Below are positions 18,108 to 26,440 of a DNA stretch of 64,000 nt, one piece after another. Origin of the DNA: Streptomyces filamentosus (lineage in GTDB: Bacteria; Actinomycetota; Actinomycetes; Streptomycetales; Streptomycetaceae); the NCBI RefSeq assembly GCF_014654895.1, contig NZ_BNBE01000003.1:276501-340500 (forward strand). Reading direction: 5' to 3'. A program made the translations under genes and the position numbers. The notes under the pieces were generated by a model. It saw only the letters and a list, made by a program, of their open reading frames with translations, was not told the DNA's origin and did not search any database. Every line of letters starts with the position of its first letter. Positions within the stretch are counted from its first letter, which is position 1.

Positions 18108-18238
18108 GGGCGCACCGTATGCACCACGAGGCTCCGAAGAAAAGACCTACTCTGGGGTAGTTTCCACTGTTCGGCAGCGGCCCCGGCAGCGGCTACCGTG
18201 GATCGTCAGCACCCTTACACCCGCAGGAGCACCCAGCC

Positions 18239-19213
18239 GTGCGTATCGCAGTCACCGGCTCCATCGCCACCGACCACCTCATGACCTTCCCCGGCCGGTT
18301 CGCCGACCAGCTCGTGGCCGACCAGCTCCACACGGTGTCCCTCTCCTTCCTCGTGGACAACCTCGACGTCCGGCGCGGCGGCGTCGGCCCCAACATCTGC
18401 TTCGGCATGGGCCAGCTCGGCGGCGCCCCGATCCTCGTCGGCGCGGCCGGCTACGACTTCGACGAGTACCGCGCCTGGCTCGACCGGCACGGCGTCGACA
18501 CCGCCTCCGTCCGCATCTCCGAGGTCCTGCACACCGCGCGCTTCGTCTGCACCACGGACAAGGACCACAACCAGATCGGCTCCTTCTACACCGGCGCCAT
18601 GAGCGAGGCCCGCCTCATCGAGCTCAAGGCCGTCGCCGACCGCGTCGGCGGGCTCGACCTCGTCCTCATCGGCGCCGACGACCCCGAGGCGATGCTCCGC
18701 CACACCGAGGAGTGCAAGGCCCGCGCCATCCCCTTCGCCGCCGACTTCTCGCAGCAGATCGCGCGCATGGACGGCGAGGAGATCCGCACCCTCCTCGACG
18801 GGGCGACCTACCTCTTCTCCAACGAGTACGAGAAGGGCCTCATCGAGTCGAAGACCGGCTGGACCGACGAGGAGATCCTGTCCCGCGTCGGCCACCGCGT
18901 CACCACGCTCGGCTCCCGCGGCGTCCGCATCGAGCGGGCCGGCGAGCCGGCGATCGAGGTCGCCTGCCCCGAGGAGGAGGCCAAGGTCGACCCCACCGGC
19001 GTCGGCGATGCCTTCCGCGCGGGCTTCCTCACGGGGCTCTCCTGGGGCGTCGGCCTGGAGCGGGCCGCGCAGGTCGGCTGCATGCTGGCGACCCTGGTCA
19101 TCGAGACGCTCGGCACGCAGGAGTACACCCTGCGCCGCACCAACTTCATGGACCGCTTCACCAAGGCGTACGGCGAAGAAGCCGCCACCGAGGTCCGCAC
19201 CCACCTCTCCTGA
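18239..19213 (+). CDS. adoK: PfkB-family carbohydrate/nucleoside kinase, probable adenosine kinase
   Basis: Cytosolic kinase of 324 residues. PfkB signatures are the N-terminal ITGS-like AVTGSIATDHLM, the RRGGVGPNICFGMGQLGG block, and C-terminal DPTGVGDAFRAGF with catalytic Asp257. The GTG start follows GCAGGAGC. In M. tuberculosis the syntenic gene (Rv2202c, from memory) encodes adenosine kinase, which returns adenosine to AMP; PfkB membership alone would also allow a sugar kinase. A SAM-cycle link, salvaging adenosine from S-adenosylhomocysteine, would be consistent. The gene ends at a repeat-rich intergenic block. Confidence 0.85.
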   Translation: MRIAVTGSIATDHLMTFPGRFADQLVADQLHTVSLSFLVDNLDVRRGGVGPNICFGMGQLGGAPILVGAAGYDFDEYRAWLDRHGVDTASVRISEVLHTARFVCTTDKDHNQIGSFYTGAMSEARLIELKAVADRVGGLDLVLIGADDPEAMLRHTEECKARAIPFAADFSQQIARMDGEEIRTLLDGATYLFSNEYEKGLIESKTGWTDEEILSRVGHRVTTLGSRGVRIERAGEPAIEVACPEEEAKVDPTGVGDAFRAGFLTGLSWGVGLERAAQVGCMLATLVIETLGTQEYTLRRTNFMDRFTKAYGEEAATEVRTHLS

Positions 19214-19240
19214 CCCCACAGGCCCCGCACGGGCTGCGCC

Positions 19241-19463
19241 CGTCGTCCCTGTGGGCAGGTGTCCCGCAGGGCGGGACGGGTGGGCACAGGGACGGCGCCC
19301 GTAGCCGGGCCGAGGTTTTCCGGGCCTGGACCCGCACCCGGTGTGCGGCGCACTTGGGGTGCGGGTCCAGGCCCGGAAGCGGAGGCACCCGCGAGGGGTG
19401 CCGTTCCGTCGTGCCCACCCGTTCCGCCCCGGCGGAACGATTGCCCACAACGGAACGGCGGCG
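19241..19463. repeat. long imperfect inverted repeat built around a 22-bp perfect hairpin
   Basis: The centre is a perfect 22-bp stem (19318-19339 with 19357-19378) and a 17-base loop. Symmetrical outer arms (about 19241-19287 and 19411-19457) align to each other's reverse complement, including 16 of 17 bases for 19271-19287 against 19411-19427. The block lies between the converging adoK and cysteine desulfurase genes. It contains motifs gtgggca and ggcggaac and resembles a REP/BIME-type element. It may also terminate transcription in both directions. Confidence 0.85.
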
Positions 19464-19501
19464 GCACCGCACCCGCGCGGCCCGGGGCCCAGGGGTGGGC
19501 A

Positions 19502-19541
19502 CCGCCCCGGCGGAACGACTGCCCACAACGGAACGGCGGCG
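19502..19541. repeat. direct copy of the 40-bp element at 19424-19463
   Basis: This 40-base stretch matches 19424-19463 with a single mismatch, offset by 78 bases. Each copy contains the small palindrome ccgccccggcgg followed by tgcccacaacggaacgg. It is a third unit of the repeat family in this 372-bp gap. Confidence 0.85.
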
Positions 19542-19585
19542 CCGCACCGCCCCTCGCGGAACGCCCGCCGCGGCGGGTCCGGGGG

Positions 19586-20998
19586 TCAGGACAGGCGGCG
19601 TACGACGTAGGCGTGGCCGCCGCGGGGGGACGGGGTCGCGCCGACGTACTCCTGGGCGCGCATCTCGCACCACGCGGGGATGTCGAGCCGCGCCGCCTCG
19701 TCGTCGGCGAGGACCGTGACGGTCCCGCCGACCCGCACCGTGCCGATGACCTTCGCCAGCTCGATGACGGGCAGCGGGCACCGCTTCCCGAGCGCGTCGA
19801 CCACGAGGTCCTCCCCGCCGTCCGGCACCGGCGCCCCCGTGCCCAGCCGGTCCCGCACGCCCGAGACGACGCCGGGCAGCACCGCGAGGAAGCGGTCGAC
19901 GTCGGCCTCCGTGGTGCCGGCGGGCAGCGAGACGCGGACGTTGCCCTCGCTCAGTACGCCCATCGCCCGCAGCACGTGGCTGGGCGTCAGCGTCGAGCTC
20001 GTGCACGACGAACCGGACGAAACGGAGAAACCCTCCCGGTCCAGTTCGGACAGCAGCGTCTCCCCGTCGACATAGAGACAGGAGAAGGTGACGAGGTGGG
20101 GGAGGCGCCGCACCGGGTCGCCGACCACCTCCACGTCCGGCACCAGCTCCGGCACCCGCGCCCTGATCCGGTCGACGAGGGCCCGCAGCCGCGCGCCCTC
20201 CGCCGCGGCCTCGGCCCGCACCGCCCGCAGGGAGGCCGCCGCCGCGACGACGGCCGGCAGGTTCTCGAAGCCGGGCGCGCGGCCCGACTCCCGTTCGTCG
20301 GAGGGGCCTTGCGGGGCGAACCGGACGCCCTTGCGCACCGCGAGGAACCCGACGCCCGCCGGCCCGCCCCACTTGTGCGCGCTCGCGGCGAGGAGCGACC
20401 AGCCCCCCGGCACCGGCCCCCAGCCCAGCGACTGGGCCGCGTCGACGAGGAGCGGCACCCCGGCGGCCCGGCACGCCTCCGCCACCTCGGCCACCGGCTG
20501 CTCCGTGCCCACCTCGTGGTTGGCCGACTGGAGGCACGCCAGCGCCACGCCGGAGCCCGCCGCACCGGCCCCCGCCCCGCCGTCCGGCCCGCGCAGCTCC
20601 GCCGCGAAGGTCTCCGGGTCCACCGCACCCGTCCGCCCGACGGGCACCTCCGTCACCGTCCCGCCGGCCGCCGCGTGCGCCTCGCCCGCGTGCAGGACGG
20701 AGGAGTGCTCGACGGCCGACACGACCAGCCGGTCGCCCACCCGCCGGCGCCCGGCGAGCGCCCCCGACACGCCCGAGTGGACCGCGTGCGTCCCCGAAGG
20801 AGTGAAGACGAGTTCGTCGGGGCGACAGCCCACCGTCTCCGCCGCGGCCTCCCGCGCCGCGTCGAGCAGCAGCCGTGCCCGGCGGCCCTCCCGGTGGAGC
20901 CGGGCCGGGTCGGCCCACCCCTCGTCCAGGGCGGCGAGCAGCGCCTGGCGGGCGACGGGATGCAGGGGAGCGGCGGAAGCGGCGTCGAAGTACGGCAT
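19586..20998 (-). CDS. cysteine desulfurase fused to a C-terminal TusA sulfurtransferase domain
   Basis: Protein of 470 residues. Residues 1 to about 385 are a class V PLP enzyme of NifS/IscS type: Lys209 in ASAHKWGG binds PLP, and Cys332 in SSGSSCTSS is the persulfide-forming residue. Residues about 397-470 are a TusA/SirA domain with its active cysteine, Cys407, in KRCPLPVIELAK. The enzyme should remove sulfur from cysteine and hand it directly to its own TusA domain, then to Fe-S assembly, tRNA thiolation or cofactor sulfuration. The ATG gives MPYFDAASAAPLHP. It is divergent from ctaC. Confidence 0.9.
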   Translation of the reverse strand: MPYFDAASAAPLHPVARQALLAALDEGWADPARLHREGRRARLLLDAAREAAAETVGCRPDELVFTPSGTHAVHSGVSGALAGRRRVGDRLVVSAVEHSSVLHAGEAHAAAGGTVTEVPVGRTGAVDPETFAAELRGPDGGAGAGAAGSGVALACLQSANHEVGTEQPVAEVAEACRAAGVPLLVDAAQSLGWGPVPGGWSLLAASAHKWGGPAGVGFLAVRKGVRFAPQGPSDERESGRAPGFENLPAVVAAAASLRAVRAEAAAEGARLRALVDRIRARVPELVPDVEVVGDPVRRLPHLVTFSCLYVDGETLLSELDREGFSVSSGSSCTSSTLTPSHVLRAMGVLSEGNVRVSLPAGTTEADVDRFLAVLPGVVSGVRDRLGTGAPVPDGGEDLVVDALGKRCPLPVIELAKVIGTVRVGGTVTVLADDEAARLDIPAWCEMRAQEYVGATPSPRGGHAYVVRRLS

Positions 20999-21355
20999 CC
21001 GCCCACGGTAGAGCCTCGGCCGGAGCCCGCTCCGGCGCGGCCCGCGGGCGGCGAGGGGAGTCCGGCCTCCGGACGCCGCCCGCCGGGGATGAGGCGGCGT
21101 CAGGAGGGCGGCGCGGCGGGCCGCCAGACCCCCGAACGGACGCTTCCGGCCCCCCTGCGGAACCTCGGGGTCCACCCCTTCGGGGACTCGGACGGCGCGT
21201 TGGGCACCCTCCCCGCGCGACCCCAAATAGCGTCCAGTAGGGTTTGGTCCGCATAAACATCCAAACCCCTGCCCGCGGCCGGGGCGGCGACCGACCAGCG
21301 AGACGGACGGCCGTGGCCGACCAAACGCGGGCCGAGACTCTCGGGAAGGCGCTAC
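20999..21355. other. 357-bp divergent intergenic region between cysteine desulfurase and ctaC
   Basis: No convincing ORF. The left 200 bases are very GC-rich. The right part contains AAATAGCGT at 21225-21233, TAGGGT at 21238-21243 and an inverted repeat at 21240-21268. The ctaC promoter must lie here, but no single -35/-10 pair stands out. Confidence 0.6.
21240..21268. repeat. inverted repeat GGGTTTGG-N13-CCAAACCC upstream of ctaC
   Basis: Perfect 8-base arms (21240-21247 and 21261-21268) with an AT-richer 13-base spacer, about 90 bases before the ctaC start. It overlaps a TAGGGT hexamer, so it could be an operator or a 5' leader hairpin. The function is inferred. Confidence 0.55.
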
Positions 21356-22321
21356 GTGAGTCCCAACGGCTCCGACCGCTCGTCGCGGCGCCCGATGCGG
21401 CGGAAGCTGCCGCAGGTGCTGACTGCGGGCCTGATCCTGGCGACAGCCACCGGCTGCTCGTACAACTGGGAAGACTTCCCCCGCCTTGGCATGCCCACCC
21501 CCGTCACGGAAGAGGCGCCTCGGATCCTCTCCCTGTGGCAGGGCTCCTGGGCCGCCGCACTCCTCACCGGCATCCTGGTGTGGGGCCTCATCCTGTGGGC
21601 GACCATCTTCCACCGGCGCAGCAGGACCAAGGTCGAGGTACCTCCGCAGACCCGCTACAACATGCCCATCGAGGCGCTGTACACGGTCACCCCCCTCATC
21701 ATCGTCTCGGTGCTCTTCTACTTCACCGCGCGCGACGAGTCGAAGCTCCTTGCCCTCTCGGACAAGCCCGCCCACACGGTCAACGTGGTCGGCTACCAGT
21801 GGAGCTGGGGCTTCAACTACATCGAGGACGTCCCCGGCGTCGAGGGTGACGCGAAGAAGGACAAGAACCTCGCGTCGATCCCGGACAAGTTCATCGAACA
21901 GTTCCCGGAGAACGCGGGCGGCGTCTACGACGCCGGCATCCCCGGCGACCGGAACCCCCAGACCGGCAACCCGGGCCCGACCCTGTGGCTGCCGAAGGGC
22001 GAGAAGGTCCGCTTCGTCCTCACCTCGCGTGACGTCATCCACTCCTTCTGGGTGGTCCCCTTCCTCATGAAGCAGGACGTCATCCCGGGTCACACCAACG
22101 CCTTCGAGGTCACCGCGACCCGTGAGGGCACCTTCCTCGGCAAGTGCGCCGAGCTGTGCGGTGTCGACCACTCCCGGATGCTCTTCAACGTCAAGGTGGT
22201 CTCCCCGGAGCGCTACCAGGCGCACCTGAAGGAGCTGGCCGAGAAGGGTCAGACCGGCTACATCCCGTCCGGCATCGAGCAGACGGACCCGGCCAGGAAC
22301 GCGGAGAAGAACCAACTGTGA
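21356..22321 (+). CDS. ctaC: cytochrome c oxidase subunit II
   Basis: Membrane lipoprotein of 321 residues, subunit II of the aa3 oxidase. The signal ends in ATGC, giving lipidated Cys34. Two transmembrane helices follow at about 65-90 and 108-128. The external cupredoxin domain has the CuA ligands: HSFWVVPF, then CAELCGVDHSRM (two cysteines, histidine, methionine). It receives electrons from the bcc complex through its dihaem cytochrome. GTG start with GGAAGG upstream. It overlaps ctaD by GTGA, so translation is coupled. Confidence 0.95.
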   Translation: MSPNGSDRSSRRPMRRKLPQVLTAGLILATATGCSYNWEDFPRLGMPTPVTEEAPRILSLWQGSWAAALLTGILVWGLILWATIFHRRSRTKVEVPPQTRYNMPIEALYTVTPLIIVSVLFYFTARDESKLLALSDKPAHTVNVVGYQWSWGFNYIEDVPGVEGDAKKDKNLASIPDKFIEQFPENAGGVYDAGIPGDRNPQTGNPGPTLWLPKGEKVRFVLTSRDVIHSFWVVPFLMKQDVIPGHTNAFEVTATREGTFLGKCAELCGVDHSRMLFNVKVVSPERYQAHLKELAEKGQTGYIPSGIEQTDPARNAEKNQL

Positions 22322-24051
22322 GCATCCCCAACGAAACCAAGGGTGCCGCGGCTGAGGACTCGTACGAGAACGAGGTGCCCGTCCGCCGCAAGCAGCCCGG
22401 CAATGTGGTGGTGAAGTGGCTGACGACCACTGACCACAAGACCATCGGTACGATGTACCTGGTCACCTCGTTCGTGTTCTTCATCATCGGCGGCCTGATG
22501 GCGCTCTTCATGCGCGCCGAGCTGGCCCGTCCGGGCACGCAGATCATGTCGAACGAGCAGTTCAACCAGGCGTTCACGATGCACGGCACGATCATGCTGC
22601 TGATGTTCGCGACGCCGCTGTTCGCCGGTTTCGCGAACTGGATCATGCCGCTGCAGATCGGCGCGCCCGACGTGGCGTTCCCGCGGCTGAACATGTTCGC
22701 CTACTGGCTCTACCTCTTCGGCTCGATCATCGCGGTGGCCGGCTTCCTCACCCCGCAGGGTGCGGCCGACTTCGGCTGGTTCGCCTACTCCCCGCTGTCG
22801 GACGCCGTCCGCTCGCCGGGTGTCGGCGCCGACATGTGGATCATGGGTCTGGCCTTCTCCGGCTTCGGCACGATCCTCGGTTCGGTCAACTTCATCACCA
22901 CGATCATCTGCATGCGCGCCCCGGGCATGACGATGTTCCGCATGCCGATCTTCACCTGGAACGTGCTGCTGACCGGTGTCCTGGTCCTGCTCGCCTTCCC
23001 GGTCCTGGCGGCCGCGCTGTTCGCCCTGGAGGCGGACCGCAAGTTCGGTGCCCACGTCTTCGACGCGGCCAACGGCGGAGCGCTGCTCTGGCAACACCTC
23101 TTCTGGTTCTTCGGACACCCAGAGGTGTACATCATCGCCCTGCCGTTCTTCGGCATCATCTCCGAGGTCATCCCGGTCTTCAGCCGCAAGCCGATGTTCG
23201 GCTACATCGGTCTGGTGGCCGCGACCATCGCGATCGCCGGTCTGTCCGTGACCGTGTGGGCGCACCACATGTACGTCACCGGTGGCGTGCTCCTCCCGTT
23301 CTTCTCCTTCATGACGTTCCTCATCGCCGTACCGACCGGCGTGAAGTTCTTCAACTGGATCGGAACGATGTGGAAGGGCTCGTTGTCCTTCGAGACCCCG
23401 ATGCTGTGGGCCGTCGGCTTCCTGATCACCTTCACCTTCGGTGGTCTGACCGGCGTCATCCTGGCCTCGCCCCCGATGGACTTCCACGTCTCCGACTCGT
23501 ACTTCGTCGTGGCGCACTTCCACTACGTCATCTTCGGCACCGTCGTCTTCGCGATGTTCTCCGGCTTCCACTTCTGGTGGCCGAAGTTCACCGGCAAGAT
23601 GCTCGACGAGCGCCTCGGCAAGATCACGTTCTGGACGCTGTTCGTGGGCTTCCACGGCACCTTCCTGGTGCAGCACTGGCTCGGTGCCGAGGGCATGCCG
23701 CGTCGTTACGCGGACTACCTGGACGCCGACGGCTTCACCGCGCTGAACACGATCTCGACGATCTCCTCCTTCCTGCTCGGCCTGTCGATGCTTCCGTTCA
23801 TGTACAACGTCTGGAAGACCGCCAAGTACGGCAAGAAGGTCGAGGTCGACGACCCGTGGGGCTACGGCCGTTCGCTCGAGTGGGCGACGTCCTGCCCGCC
23901 GCCGCGGCACAACTTCCTCACCCTGCCGCGGATCCGTTCGGAATCCCCGGCGTTCGACCTGCACCACCCTGAGATCGCTGCGGTCGACCAGCTGGAGAAC
24001 AAGCCGCACGAGGCCGAGGCCCTCACGGGCAGCAAGGAGGCCGGCAAGTGA
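22318..24051 (+). CDS. ctaD: cytochrome c oxidase subunit I
   Basis: Integral membrane catalytic subunit of 577 residues with about 12 helices. It binds haem a, haem a3 and CuB and reduces oxygen while pumping protons. Haem ligand and CuB blocks are visible: TMHGTIMLLMF, WFFGHPEVYIIALP (His and cross-linked Tyr), and VAHFHYVIFGTVVF. The GTG start overlaps the ctaC stop. In M. tuberculosis ctaD is, from memory, at a separate locus, whereas here all core subunits are close together. Confidence 0.96.
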   Translation: MSIPNETKGAAAEDSYENEVPVRRKQPGNVVVKWLTTTDHKTIGTMYLVTSFVFFIIGGLMALFMRAELARPGTQIMSNEQFNQAFTMHGTIMLLMFATPLFAGFANWIMPLQIGAPDVAFPRLNMFAYWLYLFGSIIAVAGFLTPQGAADFGWFAYSPLSDAVRSPGVGADMWIMGLAFSGFGTILGSVNFITTIICMRAPGMTMFRMPIFTWNVLLTGVLVLLAFPVLAAALFALEADRKFGAHVFDAANGGALLWQHLFWFFGHPEVYIIALPFFGIISEVIPVFSRKPMFGYIGLVAATIAIAGLSVTVWAHHMYVTGGVLLPFFSFMTFLIAVPTGVKFFNWIGTMWKGSLSFETPMLWAVGFLITFTFGGLTGVILASPPMDFHVSDSYFVVAHFHYVIFGTVVFAMFSGFHFWWPKFTGKMLDERLGKITFWTLFVGFHGTFLVQHWLGAEGMPRRYADYLDADGFTALNTISTISSFLLGLSMLPFMYNVWKTAKYGKKVEVDDPWGYGRSLEWATSCPPPRHNFLTLPRIRSESPAFDLHHPEIAAVDQLENKPHEAEALTGSKEAGK

Positions 24052-24446
24052 AGATCCAGGGCAAGATGTTCATCTGGCTGAGCGTCTTCATCCTTGCCAT
24101 GGCGATCCTGTACGGCGTCTGGAGCAAGGAGCCGGTCGGCACGACGGCGCTCTTCCTGGCCTTCGGCCTCTCCATCATGATCGGCTACTACCTGGCCTTC
24201 ACGGCCAAGCGGGTCGACGCGATGGCGCAGGACGACAAGGAGGCCGACGTCGCGGACGAGGCCGGCGAGCTGGGCTTCTTCGCCCCGCACAGCTGGCAGC
24301 CGCTGTCGCTGGCCGTCGGCGGTGCCCTCGCGTTCCTCTCGATCGCGATGGGCTGGTGGATCATGTACTTCTCCGCCCCGCTGATCCTCGTCGGTCTCTG
24401 GGGCTGGGTCTTCGAGTTCTACCGCGGTGAGAACCAGAACCAGTAG
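24048..24446 (+). CDS. ctaF: cytochrome c oxidase subunit IV, actinobacterial type
   Basis: Membrane protein of 132 residues with four hydrophobic helices in two hairpins (about 7-25, 33-52, 83-103, 106-124). It is an accessory subunit of the actinobacterial aa3 oxidase and is part of the bcc-aa3 supercomplex in related organisms. It overlaps ctaD by 4 bases (GTGA) and is followed by a strong terminator, so ctaCDF forms a closed operon. Confidence 0.92.
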   Translation: MKIQGKMFIWLSVFILAMAILYGVWSKEPVGTTALFLAFGLSIMIGYYLAFTAKRVDAMAQDDKEADVADEAGELGFFAPHSWQPLSLAVGGALAFLSIAMGWWIMYFSAPLILVGLWGWVFEFYRGENQNQ

Positions 24447-24465
24447 CAGTACCCCGCAACACCCC

Positions 24466-24511
24466 GAGGGGCCCGGTCACTTCGTACGCGAAGCGGCCGG
24501 GCCCCTCTTTT
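24466..24511 (+). terminator. intrinsic terminator of ctaCDF
   Basis: An 11-bp G/C stem (24466-24476 and 24497-24507) is followed directly by TTTT at 24508-24511, starting 19 bases after the ctaF stop. Confidence 0.85.
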
Positions 24512-24546
24512 GCCGCGCTCGGCGCGCCCGCGCGGGGAACTGTCCT

Positions 24547-24552
24547 TAGCGT
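24547..24552 (+). promoter_or_regulatory. TAGCGT -10 box, leaderless type
   Basis: The hexamer is 6 bases before the ATG of the L,D-transpeptidase gene. No convincing Shine-Dalgarno sequence is present. Confidence 0.45.
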
Positions 24553-24558
24553 GAGGTC

Positions 24559-25815
24559 ATGAACGACACGCCGCGCATCCGGACTGTTGTGAGCTGCACG
24601 CTCCTGGCCCTCCTCGTCACCGCGGGCGCGACGGCGTGCGCGGGCTCCGGCGGCCATCCGCTGTCGGCGAGTCCCTACGACGCGGCCGACGAGATCTCCT
24701 TCGCGGCCGCAGACGGCACCCGCCTGGACCCCGAGAAGCCGCTGGAGATCAGCGCCAAGGGCGACGAGGCACGGATCGCCGACGTCACCGCCACCGACGC
24801 GGCCGGCCGCCACCTGGCGGGCGAACTCACCGCGGACGGCCGCACCTGGCGCTCCACGGCCTCGCTGGCCGCCGGGACCCGGTACACCGTCAGAGTGGCC
24901 ACGGAGGACGAGGACGGCGCCCCAGGCGCCCGTACGTACACGTTCGAGACGGCTCAGGCCAAAAGGGCTCTGACCGTCGCCTTCGGGCCGGAGGCGGGCA
25001 CCTACGGCGTGGGGCAGCCGATCACGGCCGACCTCAGCCTCCCCGTCAAGGACCGGGCCGCGCGCGCCGTCGTCGAACGGGCCCTCAAGGTCCGCTCCAC
25101 GCCCGCCGTCGAGGGCTCCTGGTACTGGGTGGACGACAAGAAGCTGCACTTCCGGCCCAAGGAGTACTGGCCGGCCGGCGCCCTCGTCTCCGTCACCGGC
25201 AACCTCGACGGCCTGCGCGTCGGCGACAAGCTCTACGGCGGCCCGTCCGAGCCGCTCCGGCTGAAGATCGGCGACCGGATCGAGGCCGTCGCCGACGCCG
25301 AGACGCACCACATGACCGTGCGGCGCAACGGAGAAGTGATCAACACCATTCCGGTGACCACCGGAAAACCGGGCTTCTCCACCCGTAACGGGATCAAGGT
25401 GGTGCTCGGCAAGGAGTACTACGTCCGGATGCGCGGCACCAGCATCGGCATCGACGAGGGCAGCTCGGAGTCGTACGACCTGCCGGTGTACTACGCCACC
25501 CGGGTCACCTGGAGCGGCGAGTACGTGCACGCCGCCCCCTGGTCCGTCGGCTCCCAGGGCGTCGCCAACGTCAGCCACGGCTGCGTGGGCATGTCCACCG
25601 ACAACGCCGCCTGGTTCTACGAGACCGTCCGTCCGGGTGACGTCGTCCGCACCGTCAACAGCTCCGGCGACCTCATGGACACCTTCGGCAACGGCTTCGG
25701 CGACTGGAACATGCCCTGGGACAAGTGGCGCCGGGGCAGTGCCCTGGTGGCCGAGGAGGGCGACCCGGCGGCCGCCCGCGACACCAGGGCCCGCCTCAGG
25801 CCGCTGTCCTTCTGA
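24559..25815 (+). CDS. lipoprotein L,D-transpeptidase with N-terminal Ig-like domains
   Basis: Protein of 418 residues. An N-terminal signal ends at a lipobox-like ATAC near residue 27. Two Ig-like domains cover about 45-235. The YkuD catalytic domain covers about 245-375, with the active-site cysteine and histidine in NVSHGCVGMS. It should form 3-3 peptide cross-links in peptidoglycan from outside the membrane. The domain order matches the mycobacterial LdtMt type. It sits alone between ctaCDF and ctaE, a position that ties wall and respiratory genes together without proving a functional link. Confidence 0.9.
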   Translation: MNDTPRIRTVVSCTLLALLVTAGATACAGSGGHPLSASPYDAADEISFAAADGTRLDPEKPLEISAKGDEARIADVTATDAAGRHLAGELTADGRTWRSTASLAAGTRYTVRVATEDEDGAPGARTYTFETAQAKRALTVAFGPEAGTYGVGQPITADLSLPVKDRAARAVVERALKVRSTPAVEGSWYWVDDKKLHFRPKEYWPAGALVSVTGNLDGLRVGDKLYGGPSEPLRLKIGDRIEAVADAETHHMTVRRNGEVINTIPVTTGKPGFSTRNGIKVVLGKEYYVRMRGTSIGIDEGSSESYDLPVYYATRVTWSGEYVHAAPWSVGSQGVANVSHGCVGMSTDNAAWFYETVRPGDVVRTVNSSGDLMDTFGNGFGDWNMPWDKWRRGSALVAEEGDPAAARDTRARLRPLSF

Positions 25816-25836
25816 AACCCGCCCCGCAGCCCGGCG

Positions 25837-26238
25837 CTACGCGTCGAGCGACAGGCGGGAGCGGAGCAGGCCCGCGAGCGACGCCGCGAACTCGACCGGT
25901 TCCACCGGAAGGGTGACCGCGGCGTCCGCACGGCTCCACGTGGCCAGCCAGGCGTCCTGCGGGCGCCCGATGAGCAGCAGCACCGGCGGGCAGTGGAAGA
26001 CCTCGTCCTTGATCTGCCGGCAGACGCCCATGCCCCCGGCCGGCGTGGTCTCGCCGTCGAGCACGCAGACGTCGATCCCGCCCTCGTCGAGGCGCTTCAG
26101 CACGGCCGGGAGGGTGGCGCACTCCACGAACTCCACCGGGGGCACGTCCGCCGCGGGCCGCCGCCCGGCGGCGAGCCGGACCTGCTCCCGGGTGTTCGCG
26201 TCGTCGCTGTAGACCAGGACCGTGGCACTCGACTGCAT
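25837..26238 (-). CDS. stand-alone receiver-like protein
   Basis: Cytosolic protein of 133 residues with no output domain. The pattern ATVLVYSDDANTREQVRLA, then VCVLDGETTPAGGMGVCRQI and PPVLLLIGR, follows a CheY-type receiver: DD pair at 11-12, candidate acceptor aspartate in VLDGE. The usual conserved lysine near the end is not evident (ADAAVTLPVEP), so it may be a pseudo-receiver. The ATG is preceded by GGAGG at ideal spacing. It is divergent from ctaE across about 200 bp, so a role in oxidase regulation is possible. Confidence 0.8.
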   Translation of the reverse strand: MQSSATVLVYSDDANTREQVRLAAGRRPAADVPPVEFVECATLPAVLKRLDEGGIDVCVLDGETTPAGGMGVCRQIKDEVFHCPPVLLLIGRPQDAWLATWSRADAAVTLPVEPVEFAASLAGLLRSRLSLDA

Positions 26239-26440
26239 CGTTCCTCCGTCCGGAAGGCGGGCCGGTCGTCCTCGACCGGTGCGCCGGATGCTACTCCGCT
26301 CCACACCCCGTCAACACCCGTTCAACACCTGTTCGAAGGGTGCCGGAGGGCCCTCGCGATGGGCCGTTCGGGCAGGACACACCCCTCTGACACTCCGAAC
26401 GGCACCCCCCGGAGTGAGGGCGGGATAAGCGACCGACATA

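Noticed and set aside
19318..19378. Simple intrinsic terminator for adoK
   Set aside because: There is no T-run and the hairpin is only the centre of a much larger repeat; I describe it as a repeat that may also terminate.
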